Shown here piece after piece: positions 21,901 to 34,650 of a stretch of DNA of 64,000 nucleotides (its first letter is position 1; each line of letters begins with the position of its first letter). Origin of the DNA: Isoperla grammatica (taxonomy: Eukaryota; Arthropoda; Insecta; Plecoptera; Perlodidae); contig CAMDTW010000165.1 in NCBI GenBank assembly GCA_945910005.1, positions 1 to 64,000 on the forward strand, written 5' to 3'. The position numbers and the translations under genes were made by a program. The notes below the pieces were generated by a model, which saw nothing but the letters and a program-made list of their open reading frames with translations, was not told the DNA's origin and searched no databases.

Positions 21901-24900
21901 AGCGAGGAAACATGCGTTGTCTTCATATGTTGCATGTAGTTGCTCTCATGTCACTGACTTAGCGCAGGGTTTATCAAGTACAGTCACCTTCACAAGCGAG
22001 AAAACATGCGTTGTCTTCATATGTTGCATGTAGTTGCTTTTATGTCACGGACTTAGCGCAGGGTTTATCACGTACAGTCACCGTCACAAGCGAGAAAATA
22101 ATGCGTTGTCTTCATATGTTGCATGTAGTTGCTTTCATGTCACTGACTTAGCGCAGGGTTTATCAAGTACAGTCACCTTCACAAGCGAGGATACATGCGT
22201 TGTCTTCATATGTTGCATGAAGTTGCTCTCATGTCACTGACATAGCGCACGGTTTATCAAGTACAGTCACCGTCACAAGCGAGGAAACATGCGTTGTCCT
22301 AATATGTTGCATGTAGTTGCTCTCATGTCACTGACTCAGCGCAGGGTTTATCAAGTACAGTCACCGTCACAAGCGAGGAAACATGCGATGTCCTTATATG
22401 TTGCATGTAGTTGCTCTCATGTCACTGACTTAGCGCAGGGTTTTTCAAGTACAGTCACCGTCACAAGCGAGGAAACATGCGTTGTCTTCATATGTTGCAT
22501 GTAGTTGCTCTCATGTCACTGACTTAGCGCAGGGTTTATCAAGTACAGTCACCGTCACAAGCGAGGAAACATGCGTTGTCCTAATATGTTGCATGTAGTT
22601 GCTCTCATGTCACTGACTTAGCGAAGGGTTTATCAAGTACAGTCACCTTCACAAGCGAGGAAACATGCGTTGTCTTCATATGTTGCATGTAGTTGCTCTC
22701 ATGTCACTGACTTAGCGCAGGGTTTATCACGTACAGTCACCTTCACAAGCGAGGAAACATTTGTTGTCTTCATATGTTGCATGTAGTTGCTCTCATGTCA
22801 CTGACTTAGCGCAGGGTTTATCAAGTACAGTCACCGTCACAAGCAAGGAAACATGCATTGTCTTCATATGTTGCATGTAGTTGCTCTCATGTCACTGACT
22901 TAGCGCTGGGTTTATTAAGTACAGTCACCTTCACAAGCGAGGAAACATGCGTTGTCCTAATATGTTTCATGTAGTTGCTCTCATGTCACTGACTTAGCGC
23001 AGGGTTAATCAAGTACAGTCACCTTCACAAGCGAGGATACATGCGTTGTCTTCATATGTTGCATGAAGTTGCTCTCATGTCACTGACTTAGCGCACGGTT
23101 TATCAAGTACAGTCACCGTCACAAGCGAGGAAACATGCGTTGTCCTAATATGTTGCATGTAGTTGCTCTCATGTCACTGACTCAGCGCAGGGTTTAACAA
23201 GTACAGTCACCGTCACAAGCGAGGAAACATGCGATGTCCTAATATGTTGCATGTAGTTGCTCTCATGTCACTGACTTAGCGCAGGGTTTTTCAAGTACAG
23301 TCACCGTCACAAGCGAGGAAACATGCGTTGTCTTCATATGTTGCATGTAGTTGCTCTCATGTCACTGACTTAGCGCAGGGTTTATCAAGTTCAGTCACCG
23401 TCACAAGCGAGGAAACATGCGTTGTCCTAATATGTTGCATGTAGTTGCTCTCATGTCACTGACTTAGCGAAGGGTTTATCAAGTACAGTCACCTTCACAA
23501 GCGAGGAAACATGCGTTGTCTTCATATGTTGCATGTAGTTGCTCTCATGTCACTGACTTAGCGCAGGGTTTATCACGTACAGTCACCTTCACAAGCGAGG
23601 AAACATTTGTTGTCTTCATATGTTGCATGTAGTTGCTCTCATGTCACTGACTTAGCGCTGGGTTTATTAAGTACAGTCATCTTCACAAGCGAGGAAACAT
23701 GCGTTGTCCTAATATGTTTCATGTAGTTGCTCTCATGTCACTGACTTAGCGCAGGGTTTATCAAGTACAGTCACCTTCACAAGCGAGAAAACATGCGTTG
23801 TCCTAATTTGTTGCATGTAGTTGCTCTCATGTCACTGACTTAGCGCAGGGTTTATCACGTACAGTCACCGTCACAAGCGAGGAAACATGCGTTGTCCTAA
23901 AATGTTTCATGTAGTTGCTCTCATGTCACTGACTTAGCGCAGGGTTTATCAAGTACAGTCACCTTCACAAGCGAGGAAACATGCGTTGTCCTAATTTGTT
24001 GCATGTAGTTGCTCTCATGTCACTTACTAAGCGCAGGGTTTACCAAGTACAGTCACCGTCACAAGCGAGGAAACATGCGTTGTCTTCTTATGTTGCATGT
24101 AGTTGCTCTCATGTCACTGACTTAGCGCAGGGTTTATCAAGTACAGTCACCTTCACAAGTGAAGAAACATGCGTTGTCTTCATATGTTGCATGAAGTTGC
24201 TCTCATGTCACTGACTTAGCGCAGGGTTTATCACGTACAGTCACCGTCACAAGCGAGGAAACATGCGTTGTCTTCATATGTTGCATGTAGTTGCTCTAAT
24301 GTCACTGACTTAGCGCAGGGTTTATCAAGTACAGTCACCGTCACAAGCGAGAAAACATGCGTTGTCTTCATATGTTGCATGTAGTTGCTTTCATGTCACT
24401 GACTTAGCGCGGGGTTTATCACGTACAGTCACCTTTACAAGCGATGAAACTTGCGTTGTCTTCATATGTTGCATGTAGTTGCTCTCATGTCACTGACTGA
24501 CTGCAGGGTTTATCAAGTACAGTCACCTTCACAAGCGAGGAAACATGCGTTGTCCTAATATGTTGCATGTAGTTGCTCTCATGTCACTGACTTAGCGCAG
24601 GGTTTATCAAGTACAGTCACCATTCACAAGCGAGGAAACATGCGTTGTCTTCATATGTTGCATGAAGTTGCTCTCATGTCACTGACTTAGCGCAGGGTTT
24701 ATCACGTACAGTCACCGTCACAAGCGAGGAAACATGTGTTGTCTTCATATGTTGCATGTAGTTGCTTTCATGTCACTGACTTAGCGCAGGGTTTTCGAGT
24801 ACAGTCACCTTCACAAGCGAGGAAACATGCGTTGTCTTCATATGTTGCATGTAGTTGCTCGTATGTCACTGACTTAGCGCAGGGTTTATCACGTACAGTC

Positions 24901-25660
24901 ACCGTCACAAGCGAGGAACCATGCGTTGTCCTAATATGTTTCATGTAGTTGCTCTCATGTCACTGACTTAGCGCAGGTTTATTAAGTACAGTCACCTTCA
25001 CAAGCGAGGAAACATGCGTTGTCCTAATTTGTTGCATTTAGTTGCTCTCATGTCACTGACTAAGCGCAGGGTTTATCAAGTACAGTCACCGTCAAAAGCG
25101 AGGAAACATGCGTTGTCTTCTTATGTTGCATGTAGTTGCTCTCATGTCACTGACTTAGCGCAGGGTTTATCAAGTACAGTCCTTTTCACAAGTGAAGAAA
25201 CATGCGTTGTCTTCATATGTTGCATGTAGTTGCTCTCATGTCACTGACTTAGCGCAGGGTTTATCACGTACAGTCACCGTCACAAGCGAGGAAACATGCG
25301 TTGTCTTCATATGTTGCATGTAGTTGCTCTTATGTCACTGACTTAGCGCAGGGTTTATCAAGTACAGTCACCGTCACAAGCGAGGAAACATGCGTTGTCT
25401 TCATATGTTGCATGTAGTTGCTTTCATGTCACTGACTTAGCGCGGGGTTTATCACGTACAGTCACCTTAACAAGCGATGAAACATGCGTTGTCTTCATAT
25501 GTTGCATGTAGTTGCTCTCATGTCACTGACTGAGCGCAGGGTTTATCAAGTACAGTCACCTTCACAAGCGAGGAAACATGCGTTGTCCTAATATGTTGCA
25601 TGTAGTTGCTCTCATGTCACTGACTTAGCGCAGGGTTTATCAAGTACAGTCACCTTCACA
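18986..25660. repeat. Large higher-order block of the 94-bp array, copy 2 (about 71 units)
   Basis: Follows copy 1 directly. The switch lies inside one unit near 18,985, where sequence matching the right end of the block changes to sequence matching its left end (GAGAAAATAATGCG). This is the pattern of a tandem duplication. Shared markers recur near 24,493, 24,620, 24,793 and 25,180. Differences are scattered single bases plus the two-unit length difference. Confidence 0.9.
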
Positions 25661-28069
25661 AGCGAGGAAACATGCGTTGTCTTCATATGTTGCATGAAGT
25701 TGCTCTCATGTCACTGACTTAGCGCAGGGTTTATCACGTACAGTCACCGTCACAAGCGAGGAAACATGTGTTGTCTTCATATGTTGCATGTAGTTGCTCT
25801 CATGTCACTGACTTAGCGCAGGGTTTATCAAGTACAGTCACCGTCACAAGCGAGGAAACATGCGTTGTCTTCATATGTTGCATGTAGTTGCTCTCATGTC
25901 ACTGACTTAGCGCAGGGTTTATCAAGTACAGTCTTCGTCACATGCCAGGAAACATGTGTTGTCCTAATATGTTGCATGTAGTTGCTCTCATGTCACTGAC
26001 TTAGCGCAGGGTTTATCAAGTACAGTCACAGTCACATGCGAGGAAACATGCGTTGTCCTAATATGTTGCATGTTGTTGCTCTCATGTCACTGACTTAGCG
26101 CAGGGTTTATCAAGTACAGTCACCGTCACAAGCGAGGTAACATGCGTTGTCCTAATATGTTGCATGTAGTTGCTCTCATGTCACTGACTTAGCGCAGGGT
26201 TTATCAAGTACAGTCACCGTCACAAGCGAGGAAACATGCGTTGTCTTCATATGTTGCATGTAGTTGCTCTCATGTCACTGACTTAGCGCAGGGTTTATCA
26301 AGTACAGTCACCGTCACAAGCGAGGAAACATGCGTTGTCTTCATATGTTGCATGTTGTTGCTATCATGTCACTGACTGAGCGCAGGTTTTATCAAGTACA
26401 GTCACCTTCACAAGCGAGGAAACATGCGTTGTCTTCATATGTTGCATGTAGTTGCTCTCATGTCACTGACTTAGCGCGGGGTTTATCACGTACAGTCACC
26501 TTAACAATGGAGGAAACATGTGTTGTCTTCATATGTTGCATGTAGTTGCTCTGATGTCACTGACTTAGCGCAGGGTTAATCACGTACAGTCACCTTAACA
26601 AGCGAGGAAACATGCGTTGTCCTCATATGTTGCATGTAGTTGCGCTCATGTCACTGACTTAGCGCAGGGTTTATCAAGCACAGTCACCTTCACAAGCGAG
26701 GAAACAGGCGTTGTCCTCATATGTTGCATCTAGTTGCTCTCATGTCACTGACTTAGCGCAGGGTTTATCAAGTACAGTCACCATCACAAGTGAGGTAACA
26801 TGCGTTGTCTTCATATGTTGCATGTAGTTGCTCTCATGTCACTGACTTAGCGCAGGGTTTATCAAGTACAGTCACCATCACAAGCGAGGATACATGCGTT
26901 GTCTTCATATGTTGCATGAAGTTGCTCTCATGTCACTGACTTAGCGCAGGGTTTATCAAGTACAGTCACCGTCACAAGCGAGGAAACATGCGTTGTCCTA
27001 ATATGTTGCATGTAGTTGCTCTCATGTCACTGACTTAGCGCAGGGTTTATCAAGTACAGTCACCGTCACAAGCGAGGAAACATGCGATGTCCTAATATGT
27101 TGCATGTAGTTGCTCTCATGTCACTGACTTAGCGCATGGTTTTTCAAGTACAGTCACCGTCACAAGCGAGGAAACATGCGTTGTCTTCATATATTGCATG
27201 TAGTTGCTCTCATGTCACTGACTTAGCGCAGGGTTTATCAAGTACAGTCACCGTCACAAGCGGGGAAACATGCGTTGTCCTAATATGTTGCATGTAGTTG
27301 CTCTCATGTCACTGACTTAGCGAAGGGTTTATCAAGTACAGTCACCTTCACAAGCGAGGAAACATGCGTTGTCTTCATATGTTGCATGTAGTTGCTCTCA
27401 TGTCACTGACTTAGCGCAGGGTTTATCACGTACAGTCACCTTCACAAGCGAGGAAACATTTGTTGTTTTCATATGTTGCATGTAGTTGCTCTCATGTCAC
27501 TGACTTAGCGCAGGGTTTATCAAGTACAGTCACCGTCACAAGCAAGGAAACATGCATTGTCTTCATATGTTGCATGTAGTTGCTCTCATGTCACTGACTT
27601 AGCGCTGGGTTTATTAAGTACAGTCACCTTCACAAGCGAGGAAACATGCGTTGTCTTCATATGTTGCATGTAGTTGCCCTCATGTCACTGACTTTGCGCA
27701 GGGATTATCACGTACAGTCACCGTTACAAGCGAGGAAACATGCGTTGTCCTAATATGTTTCATGTAGTTGCTCTCATGTCACTGACTTAGCGCAGGGTTT
27801 ATCAAGTACAGTCACCGTCACAAGCGAGGAAACATGCATTGTCTTCATATATTGCATGTAGTTGCTCTCATGTCACTGACTTAGCGCAGGGTTTTTAAAG
27901 TACAGTCACCTTCACAAGCGAGGAAACATGCGTTGTCTTCATATGTTGCATGTAGTTGTTCTCATGTCACTGACATAGCGCAGGTTTTATCACGTACAGT
28001 CACAGTCACAAGCGAGGAAACATGCGTTGTCCTAATATGTTTCATGTAGTTGCTCTCATGTCACTGACT
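25661..28069. repeat. 94-bp units between the 6.7-kb and 3.3-kb blocks
   Basis: Continuous array in the same phase. The left part (to about 26.9 kb) continues the order seen at 10.5-11.6 kb. The right part (26.9-28.07 kb) follows the order of 12.2-13.5 kb (GAGGATACATGCG, GCGATGTCC, GCGAAGGG, AACATTTGTTG, AAGCAAGG, GCGCTGGG, ATTATCACG). Private changes include CAGTCTTCGTCACATGCCAGG near 25,935. Confidence 0.7.
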
Positions 28070-31000
28070 AAGCGCAGGGTTTATCAAGTACAGTCATCTT
28101 CACAAGCGAGGAAACATGCGTTGTCCTAATTTGTTGCATGTAGTTGCTCTCATGTCACTAACTTAGCGCAGGGTTTATCATGTACAGTTACCGTGACAAG
28201 CGAGGAAACATGCGTTGTCTTCATATGTTGCATGTAGTTGCTCTCATGTCACTGACTTAGCGCAGGGTTTATCAAGTACAGTCACCGTCACAAGCGAAGA
28301 AACATGCATTGTCTTCATATGTTGCATGTAGTTGCTCTCATGTCACTGACTTAGCGCAGGGTTTATTAAGTACAGTCACCTTCACAAGCGAGGAAACATG
28401 CGTTGTCTTCATATGTTGCATGTAGTTGCCCTCATGTCACTGACTTTGCGCAGGGATTATCACGTACAATCACCGTTACAAGCGAGGAAACATGCGTTGT
28501 CCTAATATGTTTCATGTAGTTGCTCTCATGTCACTGACTAAGCGCAGGGTTTATCAAGTACAGTCACCGTCACAAGCGAGGAAACATGCATTGTCTTCAT
28601 ATATTGCATGTAGTTGCTCTCATGTCACTGACTTAGCGCAGGGTTTTTAAAGTACAGTCACCTTCACAAGCGAGGAAACATGCGTTGTCTTCATATGTTG
28701 CATGTAGTTGCTCTCATGTCACTGACATAGCTCAGGTTTTATCACGTACAGTCACCGTCACAAGCGAGGAAACATGCGTTGTCCTAATATGTTTCATGTA
28801 GTTGCTCTCATGTCACTGACTTAGCGCAGGGTTTATCAAGTACAGTCACTTTCACAAGCGAGAAAACATGCGTTGTCCTAATTTGCTGCATGTAGTTGCT
28901 CTCATGTCACTGACTTAGCGCAGGGTTTATCATGTACAGTTACCTTGACAAGCGAGGAAACATGCGTTGTCTTCATATGTTGCATGTAGTTGCTCTCATA
29001 TCACTGACTTAGCGCAGGGTTTATCAAGTACAGTCACCTTCACAAGCGAGGAAACATGCGTTGTCTTCATATGTTGCATGTAGTTGCTCTCATGTCACTG
29101 ACTTAGCGCAGGGTTTATCAAGTACAGTCACCTTCACAAGCGAGGAAACATGCGTTGTCTTCATATGTTGCATGTAGTTGCTCTCATGTCACTGACTTAG
29201 CGCAGGGTTTATCACGTACAGTCACCGTCACAAGCGAGGAAACATGCGTTGTCCTAATATGTTTCATGTAGTTGCTCTCATGTCACTGACTTAGCGCAGG
29301 GTTTATCAAGTACAGTCACCTTCACAAGCGAGGAAACATGCGTTGTCCTAATTTGTTGCATGTAGTTGCTCTCATGTCACTGACTAAGCGCAGGGTTTAT
29401 CAAGTACAGTCACCGTCACAAGCGAGGAAACATGCGTTGTCTTCTTATGTTGCATGTAGTTGCTCTCATGTCAGTGACTTAGCGCAGGGTTTATCAAGTA
29501 CAGTCACCTTCACAAGTGAAGAAACATGCGTTGTCTTCATATGTTGCATGTAGTTGCTCTCATGTCACTGACTAAGCGCAGGGTTTATCACGTACAGTCA
29601 CCGTCACAAGCGAGGAAACATGCGTTGTCTTCATATGTTGCATGTAATTGCTCTTATGTCACTGACTTAGCGCAGGGTTTGTCAAGTACAGTCACCGTCA
29701 CAAGCGAGGAAACATGCGTTGTCTTCATATGTTGCATGTAGTTGCTTTCATGTCACTGACTTAGCGCGGGGTTTATCACGTACAGTCACCTTTACAAGCG
29801 ATGAAACATGCGTTGTCTTCATATGTTGCATATAGTTGCTCTCATGTCACTGACTAAGCGCAGGGTTTATCAAGTACAGTCACCGTCACAAGCGAGCAAA
29901 CATGCGTTGTCTTCTTATGTTGCATGTAGTTGCTCTCATGTCACTGACTTAGCGCAGGGTTTATCAAGTACAGTCACCTTCACAAGTGAAGAAACATGCG
30001 TTGTCTTCATATGTTGCATGTAGTTGCTCTCATGTCACTGACTTAGCGCAGGGTTTATCACGTACAGTCACCGTCACAAGCGAGGAAACATGCGTTGTCT
30101 TCATACGTTGCATGTAGTTGCTCTTATGTCACTGACTTAGCGCAGGGTTTATCTAGTACAGTCACCGTCACAAGCGAGGGAACATGCGTTGTCTTCATAT
30201 GTTGCATGTAGTTGCTTTCATGTCACTGACTTAGCGCGGGGTTTATCACGTACAGTCACCTTAACAAGCGATGAAACATGCGTTGTCTTCATATGTTGCA
30301 TGTAGTTGCTCTCATGTCACTGACTGAGCGCAGGGTTTATCAAGTACAGTCACCTTCACAAGCGAGGAAACATGCGTTGTCCTAATATGTTGCATGTAGT
30401 TGCTCTCATGTCACTAACTTAGCGCAGGGTTTATCAAGTACAGTCACCTTCACAAGCGAGGAAACATGCGTTGTCTTCATATGTTGCATGAAGTTGCTCT
30501 CATGTCACTGACTTAGCGCAGGGTTTATCACGTACAGTCACCGCCACAAGCGAGGAAACATGTGTTGTCTTCATATGTTGCATGTTGTTGCTCTCATGTC
30601 ACTGACTTAGCGCAGGGTTTATCAAGTACAGTCAACGTCACAAGCGAGGAAACATGCATTGTCTTCATATGTTGCATGTAGTTGCTCTCATGTCACTGAC
30701 TTAGCGCAGGGTTTATCAAGTACAGTCACCGTCACATGCGAGGAAACATGCGTTGTCCTAATATGTTGCATGTTGTTGCTCTCATGTCACTGACTTAGCG
30801 CAGGGTTTTTCAAGTACAGTCACCGTCACAAGCGAGGTAACATGCGTTGTCCTAATATGTTGCATGTAGTTGCTCTCATGTCACTGACTTAGCGCAGGGT
30901 TTATTAAGTACAGTCACCGTCACAAGCGAGGAAACATGCGTTGTCTTCATATGTTGCATGTAGTTGCTCTCATGTCACTGACTAAGCGCAGGGTTTATCA

Positions 31001-31360
31001 AGTACAGTCACCGTCACAAGCGAGGAAACATGCGTTGTCTTCATATGTTGCATGTTGTTGCTCTCATGTCACTGACTGAGCGCAGGTTTTATCAAGTACA
31101 GTCACCTTCACAAGCGAGGAAACATGCGTTGTCTTCATATGTTGCATGTAGTTGCTCTCATGTCACTGACTTAGCGCGGGGTTTATCACGTACAGTCACC
31201 TTAACAATGGAGGAAACATGTGTTGTCTTCATATGTTGCATGTAGTTGCTCTCATGTCACTGACTTAGCGCAGGGTTAATCACGTACAGTCACCTTAACA
31301 AGCGAGGAAACATGCGTTGTCCTCCTATGTTGCATGTAATTGCGCTCATGTCACTGACTT
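28070..31360. repeat. 35-unit (3,290-bp) higher-order block, copy 1
   Basis: Sequence from about 28,070 recurs 3,290 bp later with the same order of rare variants: CAGTCATCTTCAC, CATGTACAGTTACCGTGAC, CGTACAATCACCGTTAC, GTGACTTAGCG after ATGTCA, GAGCAAACATGCG and AACAATGGAGG. The break is near 31,360, where CTCCTATGTTGCATGTAATT is followed directly by block-start sequence. Confidence 0.88.
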
Positions 31361-34300
31361 AGCGCAGGGTTTATCAAGTACAGTCATCTTCACAAGCGAG
31401 GAAACATGCGTTGTCCTAATTTGTTGCATGTAGTTGCTCTCATGTCACTGACTTAGCGCAGGGTTTATCATGTACAGTTACCGTGACAAGCGAGGAAACA
31501 TGCGTTGTCTTCATATGTTGCATGTAGTTGCTCTCATGTCACTGACTTAGCGCAGGGTTTATCAAGTACAGTCACCGTCACAAGCGAAGAAACATGCATT
31601 GTCTTCATATGTTGCATGTAGTTGCTCTCATGTCACTGACTTAGCGCAGGGTTTATTAAGTACAGTCACCTTCACAAGCGAGAAAACATGCGTTGTCTTC
31701 ATATGTTGCATGTAGTTGCCCTCATGTCACTGACTTTGCGCAGGGATTATCACGTACAATCACCGTTACAAGCGAGGAAACATGCGTTGTCCTAATATGT
31801 TTCATGTAGTTGCTCTCATGTCACTGACTTAGCGCAGGGTTTATCAAGTACAGTCACCGTCACAAGCGAGGAAACATGCATTGTCTTCATATATTGCATG
31901 TAGTTGCTCTCATGTCACTGACTTAGCGCAGGGTTTTTAAAGTACAGTCACCTTCACAAGCGAGGAAACATGCGTTGTCTTCATATGTTGCATGTAGTTG
32001 CTCTCATGTCACTGACATAGCTCAGGTTTTATCACGTACAGTCACCGTCACAAGCGAGGAAACATGCGTTGTCCTAATATGTTTCATGTAGTTGCTCTCA
32101 TGTCACTGACTTAGCGCAGGGTTTATCAAGTACAGTCACCTTCACAAGCGAGAAAACATGCGTTGTCCTAATTTGTTGCATGTAGTTGCTCTCATGTCAC
32201 TGACTTAGCGCAGGGTTTATCATGTACAGTTACCGTGACAAGCGAGGAAACATGCGTTGTCTTCATATGTTGCATGTAGTTGCTCTCATATCACTGACTT
32301 AGCGCAGGGTTTATCAAGTACAGTCACCTTCACAAGCGAGAAAACATGCGTTGTCTTCATATGTTGCATGTAGTTGCTCTCATGTCACTGACTTAGCGCA
32401 GGGTTTATCAAGTACAGTCACCTTCACAAGCGAGGAAACATGCGTTGTCTTCATATGTTGCATGTAGTTGCTCTCATGTCACTGACTTAGCGCAGGGTTT
32501 ATCACGTACAGTCACCGTCACAAGCGAGGAAACATGCGTTGTCCTAATATGTTTCATGTAGTTGCTCTCATGTCACTGACTTAGCGCAGGGTTTATCAAG
32601 TACAGTCACCTTCACAAGCGAGGAAACATGCGTTGTCCTAATTTGTTGCATGTAGTTGCTCTCATGTCACTGACTAAGCGCAGGGTTTATCAAGTACAGT
32701 CACCGTCACAAGCGAGGAAACATGCGTTGTCTTCTTATGTTGCATGTAGTTGCTCTCATGTCAGTGACTTAGCGCAGGGTTTATCAAGTACAGTCACCTT
32801 CACAAGTGAAGAAACATGCGTTGTCTTCATATGTTGCATGTAGTTGCTCTCATGTCACTGACTAAGCGCAGGGTTTATCACGTACAGTCACCGTCACAAG
32901 CGAGGAAACATGCGTTGTCTTCATATGTTGCATGTAATTGCTCTTATGTCACTGACTTAGCGCAGGGTTTATCAAGTACAGTCACCGTCACAAGCGAGGA
33001 AACATGCGTTGTCTTCATATGTTGCATGTAGTTGCTTTCATGTCACTGACTTAGCGCGGGGTTTATCACGTACAGTCACCTTTACAAGCGATGAAACATG
33101 CGTTGTCTTCATATGTTGCATGTAGTTGCTCTCATGTCACTGACTAAGCGCAGGGTTTATCAAGTACAGTCACCGTCACAAGCGAGCAAACATGCGTTGT
33201 CTTCTTATGTTGCATGTAGTTGCTCTCATGTCACTGACTTAGTGCAGGGTTTATCAAGTACAGTCACCTTCACAAGTGAAGAAACATGCGTTGTCTTCAT
33301 ATGTTGCATGTAGTTGCTCTCATGTCACTGACTTAGCGCAGGGTTTATCACGTACAGTCACCGTCACAAGCGAGGAAACATGCGTTGTCTTCATATGTTG
33401 CATGTAGTTGCTCTTATGTCACTGACTTAGCGCAGGGTTTATCAAGTACAGTCACCGTCACAAGGGAGGGAACATGCGTTGTCTTCATATGTTGCATGTA
33501 GTTGCTTTCATGTCACTGACCTAGCGCGGGGTTTATCACGTACAGTCACCTTAACAAGCGATGAAACATGCGTTGTCTTCATATGTTGCATGTAGTTGCT
33601 CTCATGTCACTGACTGAGCGCAGGGTTTATCAAGTACAGTCACCTTCACAAGCGAGGAAACATGCGTTGTCCTAATATGTTGCATGTAGTTGCTCTCATG
33701 TCACTGACTTAGCGCAGGGTTTATCAAGTACAGTCACCTTCACAAGCGAGGAAACATGCGTTGTCTTCATATGTTGCATGAAGTTGCTCTCATGTCACTG
33801 ACTTAGCGCAGGGTTTATCACGTACAGTCACCGTCACAAGCGAGGAAACATGTGTTGTCTTCATATGTTGCATGTTGTTGCTCTCATGTCACTGACTTAG
33901 CGCAGGGTTTATCAAGTACAGTCACCGTCACAAGCGAGGAAACATGCGTTGTCTTCATATGTTGCATGTAGTTGCTCTCATGTCACTGACTTAGCGCAGG
34001 GTTTATCAAGTACAGTCACCGTCACATGCGAGGAAACATGCGTTGTCCTAATATGTTGCATGTTGTTGCTCTCATGTCACTGACTTAGCGCAGGGTTTTT
34101 CAAGTACAGTCACCGTCACAAGCGAGGTAACATGCGTTGTCCTAATATGTTGCATGTAGTTGCTCTCATGTCACTGACTTAGCGCAGGGTTTATCAAGTA
34201 CAGTCACCGTCACAAGCGAGGAAACATGCGTTGTCTTCATATGTTGCATGTAGTTGCTCTCTAACACTGACTAAGCGCAGGGTTTATCAAGTACAGTCAC

Positions 34301-34650
34301 CGTCACAAGCGAGGAAACATGCGTTGTCTTCATATGTTGCATGTTGTTGCTCTCATGTCACTGACTGAGCGCAGGTTTTATCAAGTACAGTCACCTTCAC
34401 AAGCGAGGAAACATGCGTTGTCTTCATATGTTGCATGTAGTTGCTCTCATGTCACTGACTTAGCGCGGGGTTTATCACGTACAGTCACCTTAACAATGGA
34501 GGAAACATGTGTTGTCTTCATATGTTGCATGTAGTTGCTCTCATGTCACTGACTTAGCGCAGGGTTAATCACGTACAGTCACCTTAACAAGCGAGGAAAC
34601 ATGCGTTGTCCTCCTATGTTGCATGTAATTGCGCTCATGTCACTGACTTA
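31361..34650. repeat. 35-unit (3,290-bp) higher-order block, copy 2
   Basis: Tandem copy of 28070-31360. It ends near 34,650, where the array continues into different units (TATCAAGCACAG). Private changes include CTCTCTAACACTGAC near 34,258 (a disrupted CATGTCACTGAC, with net loss of one base). Its right part was later included in the 6.2-kb duplication. Confidence 0.88.
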
